DNA from: Sphingomonas sp. Leaf208
Lineage (GTDB): Bacteria; Pseudomonadota; Alphaproteobacteria; Sphingomonadales; Sphingomonadaceae
Assembly: GCF_001421415.1 (NCBI RefSeq)
Contig: NZ_LMKH01000012.1
Location: forward strand, 124,001 to 188,000
Direction: 5' to 3'
DNA: 64,000 nt
Shown here one piece after another: positions 52,308-60,511 of the stretch. Positions within the stretch are counted from its first letter, which is position 1, and the number at the start of each line of letters is the position of its first letter. Position numbers and translations under genes: made by a program. The notes beneath the pieces are model-generated. The model was not told where the DNA came from. It was given only the letters and a program-made list of their open reading frames with translations, and made no database searches.

Positions 52308-53108
52308 ATGACGAACTTCAATCCCGATCAGACGAGCCCGTCGTCGGATACGCCAATCGCGTCGGACGCGGCGATACCGTCGGAAAGCGCGACGCCGCCA
52401 CGCCCGCCACGCGGTACGGGACGGCGGCTGCACGGTGCGATCGCGCACAAGCTGGGCACCGCGATCCTGTCGGGCGAGTATCTCCCGGGCGATACATTGT
52501 CGGGCGAAGTCGCGTTTTCGGAGGCGCTGGACGTGTCGCGCAGCGCCTACCGCGAGGCGGTCCAGGTGCTGATGGCGAAGGGATTGGTCGAAAGTCGGCC
52601 CAAAACCGGCACCCGTGTGTTGCCGCGCAGTCGCTGGAACCTGCTCGATCCGGACGTACTCGCCTGGGCCTTTGCCGGCGAGCCCGACATCGACTTCGTC
52701 CGCGGACTGTTCGAGTTGCGCGCGATCGTCGAGCCAGCCGCTGCCGCGCTGGCCGCCGAGCGACGCGATCGTGCCGACATCGCCGTGATGAAGGAGTCGC
52801 TCGCCGCGATGCGGCGCCACACGCTAGCCACCGAAGCCGGCCGTGCCGCGGACCGCGAGTTCCACAACGCGGTGTTGCAGGCGACCCGCAACGACGCGCT
52901 CGTCGTGCTGAGCGCGAGCATCGGCGCGGCGGTAAGCTGGACGACGCAGTTCAAGCAGCGCACCCGGTCGCTGCCGCGCAACCCGATCCCCGATCACGTC
53001 CGCGTGTACGAGGCGATCGCCGCGAGCGACCCCACCGCCGCCAACGCGGCGATGCGCAAGCTGGTGGACCTGGCGCTCGACGATACGCAACTGGCGATGA
53101 CGCGGTAG
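52308..53108 (+). CDS. GntR/FadR-family regulator (FCD domain)
   Basis: This 266-residue regulator has an N-terminal low-complexity Ser/Pro/Thr-rich tail of about 40 residues. A winged helix follows (HKLGTAILSGEYLPGDTLSG, then DVSRSAYREAVQVLMAKGLV), then an FCD ligand-binding domain (DFVRGLFELRAIVEPAAAAL and ADREFHNAVLQATRN). The start at 52308 has GGGAG seven bases before it; the open frame extends upstream without support. FadR/FCD members often sense sugar acids, which suits its place beside uxuA. It is convergent with uxuA. Confidence 0.88.
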   Translation: MTNFNPDQTSPSSDTPIASDAAIPSESATPPRPPRGTGRRLHGAIAHKLGTAILSGEYLPGDTLSGEVAFSEALDVSRSAYREAVQVLMAKGLVESRPKTGTRVLPRSRWNLLDPDVLAWAFAGEPDIDFVRGLFELRAIVEPAAAALAAERRDRADIAVMKESLAAMRRHTLATEAGRAADREFHNAVLQATRNDALVVLSASIGAAVSWTTQFKQRTRSLPRNPIPDHVRVYEAIAASDPTAANAAMRKLVDLALDDTQLAMTR

Positions 53109-53117
53109 GCTCGGTTC

Positions 53118-54290
53118 CTACGCAGCGTCCCGACCATGCGCGATACCCGTTTCCAGTCCGCGCAGTTCCGCCAGCCCGCGCAGCCGGCCGATCAGCGAAT
53201 AGCCGGGATTGGTCCGCTTGTTGAGATCGTCCACCATCTGGTGCCCGTGATCGGGGCGCATCGGCAGCGACCGCCCGGTCCGTGCCTGCAACGCGACCAG
53301 CTCGGTCATGATCGCGGGCATGTTCGCATCGCCCTCCAGATGCGCCGCCTCGTGAAACGCGCCACCGGGTTCACGCTGCACCGATCGAAGATGCACGAAG
53401 CCGATGCGCTCGCCGAGCCGCCGGACCATCCCCGGCAGGTCGTTGTCCGCGCGCACGCCGAACGATCCGCTGCAAAAGCACAGCCCGTTGGCGACCGACG
53501 GCACCGCCGCGAACAGCGCGCTGACGTCCGCCTCGGTGCTCACCACGCGCGGCAGGCCGAAGATCGGGAACGGCGGATCGTCGGGGTGCACTACCAGCCG
53601 GATGCCCTCCGCCTCGGCGACTGGACACACCGCCTCCAGGAACGCGACGTGGTTCTCGCGCAGCCGCGACGCGTCGATGTCGGCGTAGGTCTCGATTTGC
53701 TCGAGCAACTGCGGCGAACTGAAGCTCTCCTCGCTCCCCGGCAGCCCGGCGATGATCGTCCGCTCCAGTGTCGCGCGCGCGGCATCGTCCATCGCCGCGA
53801 ACCGCTCGGCGGCGATGGCGGCGACATCGGGGGTGTAGTCCTGCTCGGCGCCCGGGCGGCGCAGGATATGGATGTCGTAGGCGGCAAGCGCGTGCAGCTC
53901 GAAGCGCAACGCGCGCGCGCCGTCCGGCAACGCCCAGCTCAGGTCGGTCCGCGTCCAGTCGAGCAACGGCATGAAATTATAGGTCACGACCTCGATGCCC
54001 TGCCCCGCCAGATTCCGCAGGCTGGCGACATAGGCCTCGATCAGCCGATCCCAGTCGCCCGAACGCCGCTTTAGATCCTCGACGACGGGCAGGCTCTCGA
54101 CCACTTTCCAGTCGAGCCCCGCGTCCTCGATCATCACGCGACGCGCGGCGATGGCGTCGACGGTCCACACGTCGCCATTGGCGACCTCGTGCAGTGCCGT
54201 GACGATCCCGGTCGCGCCGGCCTGGCGGATGGCGTTTAGCGGCACCGGGTCGTTCGGGCCAAACCAGCGCATGGTCTGGGTCATCTTCAT
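53118..54290 (-). CDS. uxuA: Mannonate dehydratase
   Basis: This 390-residue enzyme removes water from D-mannonate to give 2-keto-3-deoxygluconate in the hexuronate pathway. Landmarks are RWFGPNDPVPLNAIRQAGAT, the YNFMPLLDWTRTDL segment, the metal-binding VHPDDPPFPIFGLPR, and the C-terminal MRPDHGHQMVDDLNKRTNPG. The start at 54290 follows a weak ribosome-binding site; an ATG six bases further in is possible. It indicates that glucuronate or galacturonate from xylan or pectin is used. No uxaC or fructuronate reductase gene is in the window. Confidence 0.95.
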   Translation of the reverse strand: MKMTQTMRWFGPNDPVPLNAIRQAGATGIVTALHEVANGDVWTVDAIAARRVMIEDAGLDWKVVESLPVVEDLKRRSGDWDRLIEAYVASLRNLAGQGIEVVTYNFMPLLDWTRTDLSWALPDGARALRFELHALAAYDIHILRRPGAEQDYTPDVAAIAAERFAAMDDAARATLERTIIAGLPGSEESFSSPQLLEQIETYADIDASRLRENHVAFLEAVCPVAEAEGIRLVVHPDDPPFPIFGLPRVVSTEADVSALFAAVPSVANGLCFCSGSFGVRADNDLPGMVRRLGERIGFVHLRSVQREPGGAFHEAAHLEGDANMPAIMTELVALQARTGRSLPMRPDHGHQMVDDLNKRTNPGYSLIGRLRGLAELRGLETGIAHGRDAA

Positions 54291-54360
54291 CAGCCGCTCA
54301 TCCCCGTTTTCCCATGGCGGTGCAGCCACATGCTCACACTGTCGATAGCAACGATCGAAT

Positions 54361-54371
54361 TGGTCTGACAA
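54361..54371. promoter_or_regulatory. GntR/FadR-type operator upstream of uxuA
   Basis: TGGTCTGACAA matches the published FadR-subfamily pattern TNGTNNNACNA exactly. It lies 71 bp before the uxuA start, between uxuA and the GntR gene, so one of the two nearby GntR proteins probably controls uxuA here. Confidence 0.55.
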
Positions 54372-54398
54372 CCTATATGCGCTTGGTCACCATATGGA

Positions 54399-55196
54399 TC
54401 AATTGTTCGGGACGCCGCCGTAACGCTGGCGAGTCGTCGCAAGCGCCAGTCGAGCCTGTTCCATTGCCATCTCTTCGGTCTGGAACAGGAGGTGATCCAT
54501 CACCGACGTCAGGTGCGCGCGCATCGCGCCACGCGCCGCCGCCGCGTCGCGCGCGCGCAAAGCATCAACGATTGCAGCATGTTCGGCGACGACCGGCCGC
54601 ACCTTGGCGTTGCGCGCCTTGGCATGGAGAAGCGCGCATTCGGGCGACGTCGAGCGCAAATGCCACAGATCCTCGATCGTCCGAACCACGCCCGAATTCC
54701 GCGTCGCCTTGGCGATTGCCATGTGGAAATCGCGATCGGCAATCTCGGTGACTTCCGTTAGCAAATTCTCGGTCGTCATCGCCTCGACCAGTCCGTCGAG
54801 CAGGTCGATCTCGGCATCGGTGATCTGGACCGCTGCGAGCGCTGCCGCCTCACCCTCGAACATGATCCGCGCTTCGGTCAGTTCGAACGCAGTAATCGCG
54901 AAACCCGGCTCTTCGCCCTGCCCCGGCAGCCGGCAGACATACGCTCCGGAGCCGACACGGACTTCGATAAATCCCTGCACTTCCAAGGCGATGAGGGCTT
55001 CACGCACCGCCGGGCGACTGGCGCCGTAGCCGATCGCCAGCTCGCGTTCGGCGGGCAGCCGATCGCCGATCGCGTAGGTACCCGCGACTAGTTCCTCGAA
55101 CAGCCGCCGCGCCAGCCGCTGGTACAAGCGGTCGTTCGCTGGAGCGTCGTATTTTCCGACCGCGAACAGCGCGTTCTGGGAGGCGGGCTTTGCCAC
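54399..55196 (-). CDS. GntR/FadR-family regulator (FCD domain), uxuR/exuR-like
   Basis: This 265-residue regulator has a winged-helix domain (LFEELVAGTYAIGDRLPAER and ASRPAVREALIALEVQGFIE) and an FCD domain (LTEARIMFEGEAAALAAVQI, then ADRDFHMAIAKATRNSG, with the metal/ligand histidines). This resembles UxuR/ExuR-type hexuronate regulators. I chose GTG at 55196; TTG at 55208 is an alternative. It lies between TonB receptor 2 and uxuA, all leftward. A TACTAGTA palindrome at 55228-55235, about 30 bp before the start, may be its own operator. Confidence 0.87.
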   Translation of the reverse strand: MAKPASQNALFAVGKYDAPANDRLYQRLARRLFEELVAGTYAIGDRLPAERELAIGYGASRPAVREALIALEVQGFIEVRVGSGAYVCRLPGQGEEPGFAITAFELTEARIMFEGEAAALAAVQITDAEIDLLDGLVEAMTTENLLTEVTEIADRDFHMAIAKATRNSGVVRTIEDLWHLRSTSPECALLHAKARNAKVRPVVAEHAAIVDALRARDAAAARGAMRAHLTSVMDHLLFQTEEMAMEQARLALATTRQRYGGVPNN

Positions 55197-55227
55197 TGGA
55201 CTTACCAATCTAATGTCTGCGTATTCA

Positions 55228-55235
55228 TACTAGTA
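55228..55235. promoter_or_regulatory. TACTAGTA palindrome upstream of the uxuR-like gene
   Basis: A perfect 8-bp palindrome (extended CATACTAGTACG) lies about 30 bp before the regulator start. GntR-family genes often carry autoregulatory sites at this place; the link is inference. Confidence 0.35.
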
Positions 55236-55297
55236 CGGCAGCGTGTCGAGTGGAACGGGCATGGCCCAATTATTCGAGCGAAACCAACGCGGAACGC

Positions 55298-55340
55298 AAG
55301 AAAGATAGAGCGAGGCGATCCCGTCGAGACCGCCTCGCTC
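55298..55340 (-). terminator. Intrinsic terminator after TonB receptor 2
   Basis: A 10-bp stem (55308-55317 with 55331-55340, GAGCGAGGCG) lies just past the receptor stop on the minus strand and is followed there by TATCTTTCTT. It is a plausible Rho-independent terminator. Confidence 0.7.
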
Positions 55341-55349
55341 GCGCACGGA

Positions 55350-58300
55350 CTAGAAGGTGCCGCGCAGGCCGACCAGGAACTGACGGCCCGGCTTGTACTG
55401 CGTGAAGGTCGCATTCTCGAACTGGAAGTAAGACCGCAACGTCGCGTTCGTGAAGTTCGCAACATTGACCGTCAGCTGAGGCGCCCCGGCAAGGCCGAAG
55501 ATCTTGTCCAGATCGAACGACGACGAGAAGTCGTAGGTCGTATAGTCCGTACCGAACAATGCCGCTGCCGGGATGCCATTCTGCGCCGCACCGCTGTTCT
55601 GCGAGCCCTCGCGCGAGGTGGTCGACACCCGCAGCATGACCCCGTGCTTTTCGTAATAGCCCGTGATGTTGTAGGTAAACGGCGCCACGCCGAACGCGGT
55701 TGCCGCACCCTTGCTGGTCTGGTCGACGACCGTCGCATTGGCGTTGAAGCCGAACCCGGTGATGCCGATGTTCTTGGTCAGGAAGTCGAGTGGCTGGACC
55801 CACTGGAATTCGAGCCCGTTGATGGTCAGCTTGTCAGCCACGTTGACCTGTGACGTGACCTGGACCTGCGCGGTGCCGGGGCCGCCGCGCGAGTTGATCG
55901 CGATCTGCTGCGTCGGATTCAGCGTGTCGTAGGTGATCCCGTATTGCGACAGGTTCGAGAACGGAACCGTGCTGATCGCGGTGTTCGTGAAGCCCTTGAT
56001 CGACTTGCGGAACGCATTGAAGCTGACCACGCCTTCGCGGCCGGTATAATATTCGAAGCCCAGATCGATGTTCGTCGACATGTACGGCTCGAGCGCCGGG
56101 TTGCCGATCGACGCCTGATCCGCCGATGGCGCGCCGAAGTTCACGCCCGGCAGCTGCGCCGACGGATCGGGACGCGTCATGGTACGCGACCCGGCGACGC
56201 GGACTACCGCATGCTCGCTAACGTCATAGGCGAAGGTCGCTGCGGGCAGCCACTTCGAATAGACGTTGCGCGTCGACACGATGCTGACGAGGTTGGGATA
56301 GCGGCTACCGTCTGGCAACGCGACTCCGGTCGCGGTCGTATTGCGCGGATCAGGCAAAGACACGCGACCCGTGATCGTCTGGATCGTGTTGACGTAGCGC
56401 ACGCCGACGTTGAACCGCAGCATGTTGCCGCCAAGGTCCTGCTCGCCGTTCACCGTGGCGAACGCGGACTTCACAACTTCGCGAATGCCGCCGCCGCTTG
56501 CGCCCGTGGTGGACGCACCGCTTTCCGGCGAATTGTCGTGGTAGAAGTCATAGTTGGTTGCGGCTGCGAACTTCGGCCAGTCGACCGTCACGAAACCGGC
56601 CGGGCCTGGTGTCAGGTAGCTTGGGGCCGCCGAGTTGGGAACGAGCGAGCCACCATAGGTCACCGGGCCGGTCATGCCCGTGGTCGATCCGGTGCCGAAG
56701 CCCGGATAGGTCGGGTAGCCGGCGGGGATCACGCCCGGCGCATTCAGGCCTTCGCACGGCGGCTGCGAATTTGGCGAGGCGACGAACACGCTGGGATTAT
56801 TGCCGCAAACGGCGTTCTGGTAGGCCTGGCTGTTGTCGTTGCTGCTGATCCGGCGCGACACGTCGTCGAACGCGCCGCCGACCTTCAGGTTGAGGGCTGG
56901 CTTGCCCCAGGTCAGGTCGCCGCGCGCGCCCTTGCTCTTGTTGAGCCGGCGTTCGTCGGAGATGTTGACGCGGCTACCGGGATTCCAGCCGAAATTCGCC
57001 GGATCGTTCAGGTCCAGCGCGCTCTGGATCGTCGGGATGCCGCTGCCGTCGTTCGAATAGGTCACGGTGTTGCCGACACCCAGCGGGGTCGTCAGGCCGA
57101 CCGACGGGTTCTCGCGGTGGAAGGTCGAGCGCGCGTAATTGCCCTGCAGGTTCAGCTTGAGCGTTTCGGAGATTTCCCACTCGCCGCCGGGGTTGATGCT
57201 GAAGAGCTTCGTCGTCTCGGTGTACGGGCGGAATTCGTTGAAGAATTGCGCGTTGGCGAACGTCCCGCCGGTGACGACGCAGCCGATCGTGCAGTCCGCC
57301 TTGTCGAACGTCAGGTTGGTCGGGATGATCGCGCCGTTGCGGACGATCCACGCCATGTTCTCGCGCGTCAGGTCGTTCTTCTTGTAGCCGTACAGACCAT
57401 CAACGTAGAAGTGCAGCGTATCGGACGGCTGCCATTCGGCACTGATGATCGCGTTGATACGGTCACGCGGACCGCGAATGCTGGTCGAACGCCCGAGCCG
57501 CGGCAGCAGTGCGTTGTCGATCTGCTGGATCGTCGCACCTGGGTTGTTCGCGAGCAGGAAATCCTGATTAATCACCGTGCCGGCGACCAACCCGGCACCA
57601 GCGCCGGCCGGGACCAACCCGGGGATGGTCCAGTTGCCGCCCCCGGTGCCGTTGCAGCTCGCATTGTTGGCACGGCACTGGGCAGCAAGTGTCTGCGCAG
57701 CGGTTGGCGTGTTCTGAACGCCGTTGGTCGTACCGGCGATGCCGTTGGGCGTCGTCAGCGCTGGATTGGTATAGCCAATCGTCTCAAACCCGCGCGTGTC
57801 GGTGAACAGGCGCTGGGCGGACACGCCTGCGAGGATACCGACCTTGTCACCGCGCCAGCTGCCGATCAGCGAGCCGCGAGCACCGATCCGGTCCTCGGGC
57901 GACTGCTTCGTACCCTGCACGTTATACGCCAGGAACGAGGTCGCGCGATCGAACGGCCGCGCCGAACGAAGGTCGATGTTACCCGCCGCTCCGCCTTCAA
58001 GCAGGTCCGCGGTATAGCTCTTGTTGACGGTCAGCTTGGTGAACAGGTCGGTCGGGAAGAAGCTGAGATCGACCGAGCGATCGGTGCCCTGCGCATCGGT
58101 TGCGCCCGACGACGCCACCGCGATCGTCGCGCCGTTGAGCGTGACGTTCGTGAAGTTCGATCCGAGGCCACGGATCGCGACGTTCGTACCTTCGCCGGTC
58201 ACGTCGCGCGTGATGGTGATGCCGGGGATCCGGTTGAAGGATTCGGCGATGTTGGTGTCGGGGAACTTGCCGATGTCCTCGGCGAAGATCGAATCCGTAA

Positions 58301-58616
58301 AGCCGGTCGCTGCGCGCTTGGCGTTCGTCGACTTGGCGAGGCTCGAACGATAGCCGGTAACGACGATGTCGCCGCTGTCGGCCGCATCGATCGTGCCGGG
58401 AGTCTGGTCGGAGTCAGGCAGGGCCGCGGCTGGCGACGCGGCAGGCGCGGTCGGCCCGGCGGCGGCGGGCGCGGCACCTTGCGACGCCGCGGGTGCAGGG
58501 TCCTGCGTTGGCGGAATGGTCTGCGCCGCCGCAACGGTCGCCGACAGCGCTACCATGGTCGTCGCGCACAAGAGCGCAGCGCGCGTAAGACGAGGGGCCA
58601 TTTTGAAAGGCGTCAT
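55350..58616 (-). CDS. TonB-dependent receptor 2 (glycan uptake)
   Basis: This 1088-residue outer-membrane receptor has a signal peptide (LSATVAAA) and a Pro/Ala-rich stretch. The TonB-box-like region and plug read GDIVVTGYRSSLAKSTNAKR, EDIGKFPDTNIAESFNRIPG and TNVAIRGLGSNFTNVTLNG. The long barrel ends VGLRGTF. The ATG at 58616 follows AAGAGGAT. It is of the same size class as receptor 1, but the two share only general family features, so they probably take different oligosaccharides. Its promoter region has AGCGCT palindromes. A terminator separates it from the GntR gene. Confidence 0.93.
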   Translation of the reverse strand: MTPFKMAPRLTRAALLCATTMVALSATVAAAQTIPPTQDPAPAASQGAAPAAAGPTAPAASPAAALPDSDQTPGTIDAADSGDIVVTGYRSSLAKSTNAKRAATGFTDSIFAEDIGKFPDTNIAESFNRIPGITITRDVTGEGTNVAIRGLGSNFTNVTLNGATIAVASSGATDAQGTDRSVDLSFFPTDLFTKLTVNKSYTADLLEGGAAGNIDLRSARPFDRATSFLAYNVQGTKQSPEDRIGARGSLIGSWRGDKVGILAGVSAQRLFTDTRGFETIGYTNPALTTPNGIAGTTNGVQNTPTAAQTLAAQCRANNASCNGTGGGNWTIPGLVPAGAGAGLVAGTVINQDFLLANNPGATIQQIDNALLPRLGRSTSIRGPRDRINAIISAEWQPSDTLHFYVDGLYGYKKNDLTRENMAWIVRNGAIIPTNLTFDKADCTIGCVVTGGTFANAQFFNEFRPYTETTKLFSINPGGEWEISETLKLNLQGNYARSTFHRENPSVGLTTPLGVGNTVTYSNDGSGIPTIQSALDLNDPANFGWNPGSRVNISDERRLNKSKGARGDLTWGKPALNLKVGGAFDDVSRRISSNDNSQAYQNAVCGNNPSVFVASPNSQPPCEGLNAPGVIPAGYPTYPGFGTGSTTGMTGPVTYGGSLVPNSAAPSYLTPGPAGFVTVDWPKFAAATNYDFYHDNSPESGASTTGASGGGIREVVKSAFATVNGEQDLGGNMLRFNVGVRYVNTIQTITGRVSLPDPRNTTATGVALPDGSRYPNLVSIVSTRNVYSKWLPAATFAYDVSEHAVVRVAGSRTMTRPDPSAQLPGVNFGAPSADQASIGNPALEPYMSTNIDLGFEYYTGREGVVSFNAFRKSIKGFTNTAISTVPFSNLSQYGITYDTLNPTQQIAINSRGGPGTAQVQVTSQVNVADKLTINGLEFQWVQPLDFLTKNIGITGFGFNANATVVDQTSKGAATAFGVAPFTYNITGYYEKHGVMLRVSTTSREGSQNSGAAQNGIPAAALFGTDYTTYDFSSSFDLDKIFGLAGAPQLTVNVANFTNATLRSYFQFENATFTQYKPGRQFLVGLRGTF

Positions 58617-58764
58617 GTTCAGGATCCTCTTGGAACCTCGCTGTCCGACTGGCGGCAGGAAGCGTCTCGTTGTTATGAAAGCTTGAAAAACGTCAGGTAT
58701 CGGGCGCTAGCTACTGCGCGACGTACTCCACCGGCTCGACCAACTGGCCGACGGGCATGCGACA

Positions 58765-58778
58765 TCAATAGCGTTAAA
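58765..58778. promoter_or_regulatory. Degenerate LacI-type site in TonB receptor 2 promoter
   Basis: TCAATAGCGTTAAA has the AATAGCGTTA half-symmetry of the operator set. It lies 57 bp closer to the receptor gene than the perfect site at 58822 and could be an auxiliary site. Confidence 0.35.
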
Positions 58779-58821
58779 AGCCATCCCCATTCCTCGTCAC
58801 GCCTGTCTATGCAGGTCCGTT

Positions 58822-58835
58822 GATAGCGCTATCTC
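58822..58835. promoter_or_regulatory. LacI-type operator upstream of TonB receptor 2
   Basis: TGATAGCGCTATCT contains the perfect 12-bp palindrome GATAGCGCTATC. It is the same core and arm pattern as the sites at 18304, 41567 and 45937. It lies about 206 bp upstream of the receptor start, so the promoter is probably well upstream of the gene. Confidence 0.65.
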
Positions 58836-59126
58836 ACTGCTATTGGTCGACGAGTCAAGGTGGTTCGGTTAGGCCAATATTACGGGGTCGGCTCTACCGG
58901 TTCGAGGCCTTGGACAGTCTTCAGCGACTTTTCAGCGGGTTAAGTCGTGGTACGACCGCCGAACGCGCATCGTCATCGTGTCGCAAATTCATAAATCGCT
59001 CCATCGACGGTTTACGGACGAAGCGTCGCAGAGAACGGCTCAGTCCAACCGGGGCACACCCGTCAGACAGCCGTCTTTCAATAGCAAAATCACGCGATCG
59101 CTACCGGTACACAAGGCGCTGGACCC

Positions 59127-59879
59127 TCAGTAGGAGGCAGACAGAACCCCCTGGAACAATGCGAACATCCACCCGGTCGCCTGCGCGAACAGTGCCGCGT
59201 CGTACCGTGGCCCCTCGTCGCGCAGGAACGCGTGCGCGGCGTTGACCTCATGCCATTCATAGCGCGCACCGACCTCTTCCAGGCGCGCGCGAATGAGTGC
59301 CCGGCCGGCAAACGGCACATGCGGATCGGCGCGACCGAAGACGAACAGCATTTCGGCCTTCAGGTCCGCCATCCGCGCGAGGCTGTCGTCATCCTTGCCG
59401 AGCCCGAGCGATCCCGCATGGATATCCGTCGGATAAAAACACGCCGCCGCTTTAACCCGTGGATCGAGCGCCGCGCGATAAGCCAGATGCCCGCCCAGGC
59501 ACACGCCGACCGTCGCGAGCCGCCCCGAACAAGCCGCGTGCCCAGCCAGAAAATTCAGCCCGGCGGTCGCATCGGCATCGAACGCCGCAACCGGCTTGGC
59601 AATCTTCAACGCGTTGCCGCGATCCGTACCGGCGGTATCGTACGCCAGCACGGTCCCGGGCGCTTCATACTCGTGATACACCTCGGGGACCGCGACACAG
59701 TAGCCGTGCCCCGCGATATACGCCGCCAGTCGCCGGATCGGCGCCGTCACCTGATAGATTTCCGAGAACAGCAAAACCCCGGGAAACCGCCCCTCGATCG
59801 CCGGACGAAACACATGAACCCGCATCACGCCGCCATCGGCCGAGGGCAGGTCGACGAATTCGTCGCTGGAGATGATCAT
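59127..59879 (-). CDS. Dienelactone hydrolase family protein
   Basis: This 250-residue cytosolic alpha/beta hydrolase has the cysteine nucleophile of the dienelactone-hydrolase family in VGVCLGGHLAY (Cys127). A catalytic His lies in NAAHAFLRDEG, and an early Glu in LLFSEIYQV matches the Glu that activates the cysteine. The family hydrolyses lactones in chlorocatechol degradation, but many members are general esterases or carboxymethylenebutenolidase-like. Nothing nearby indicates an aromatic pathway. It stands alone between TonB receptor 2 and the metal-efflux genes. Confidence 0.88.
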   Translation of the reverse strand: MIISSDEFVDLPSADGGVMRVHVFRPAIEGRFPGVLLFSEIYQVTAPIRRLAAYIAGHGYCVAVPEVYHEYEAPGTVLAYDTAGTDRGNALKIAKPVAAFDADATAGLNFLAGHAACSGRLATVGVCLGGHLAYRAALDPRVKAAACFYPTDIHAGSLGLGKDDDSLARMADLKAEMLFVFGRADPHVPFAGRALIRARLEEVGARYEWHEVNAAHAFLRDEGPRYDAALFAQATGWMFALFQGVLSASY

Positions 59880-60123
59880 GGCGCGGTATCCCGATAGAGC
59901 TGCTCAGCCGCGCTACCGCATCGCCGGGGCTCGTTCACGGGAAATTCGGCGTACGCCGCCAATGCACGCGGCCAGTGTCGATGGTTCGATCGGAACTTGG
60001 CGAGATGGGTCCGGTCGATACCCGCCATGCCACGCATCTCGTGTCCAAGCGTCACGCCTGCTCCAACGCCACTTCGCCACAGTGCCGGTTACAGCGGCGC
60101 GAGCATCTGCTATTCGGTCGGCG

Positions 60124-60456
60124 ATGCGTAGGCTCCTGCCCTTCCTTGCCTGTCTGATGCTCGTACTGACCACTTGGGTCGGGCTGGCGCATGCGGCCGA
60201 GGTTGGCGGTTGCATCGAGACCAGCCAGTACGAAGCTGCCTTGCATATCGATAGCGATGGCGATCAGGTCGCGGCCGATGCCGACAAGGGCTATCCGCAT
60301 CATCACGGCAGTTGCCACGCGCACCATATGAGCGCGCCGGACTCCGACGCATTGGACGGCATAACCGGTCCAGCCGGCGCCACGCTCGTGTCCTTCGACG
60401 GCGCGGCGCTGGTCGGGCGGAGCGCCGATACTGCGCTGAGACCGCCCCGGGCCTGA
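60124..60456 (+). CDS. Small exported His-rich protein preceding the metal-efflux operon
   Basis: This 110-residue product has a signal peptide (LVLTTWVGLAHA), then a Cys and a His-rich patch (YPHHHGSCHAHHMSAPDSD). It resembles small periplasmic proteins found in front of czc/cus-type operons (CzcI-like or other metal-binding proteins), which may buffer or sense metal in the periplasm. It is 55 bp before the TolC-family gene in the same direction. There is no wider similarity that I can recognise. Confidence 0.68.
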   Translation: MRRLLPFLACLMLVLTTWVGLAHAAEVGGCIETSQYEAALHIDSDGDQVAADADKGYPHHHGSCHAHHMSAPDSDALDGITGPAGATLVSFDGAALVGRSADTALRPPRA

Positions 60457-60511
60457 CGCGTCGATCGGGTGCGCGATGCGCGCCTGCGTCTACTTCGTCA
60501 GGAGCATTCCC

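Larger units (their letters stand above)
58617..59126. other. Gene-free control region of TonB receptor 2
   Basis: This 510-bp stretch separates TonB receptor 2 from the dienelactone-hydrolase-like gene (both leftward). The open frame crossing it lacks family resemblance. It holds the operator-like palindrome at 58822-58835 and a degenerate one at 58765-58778, and is A/T-richer around 58990-59110. I see nothing else that I can name. Confidence 0.6.

Noticed and set aside
55944-58823. A 959-codon plus-strand frame opposite TonB receptor 2
   Set aside because: It is a composition-driven shadow; the receptor on the other strand has a signal peptide, a plug and a barrel end.
58820-59245. A 141-codon plus-strand frame overlapping the DLH gene end
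   Set aside because: There is no ribosome-binding site, the amino-acid composition is unlike a real protein, and it runs over the operator region.
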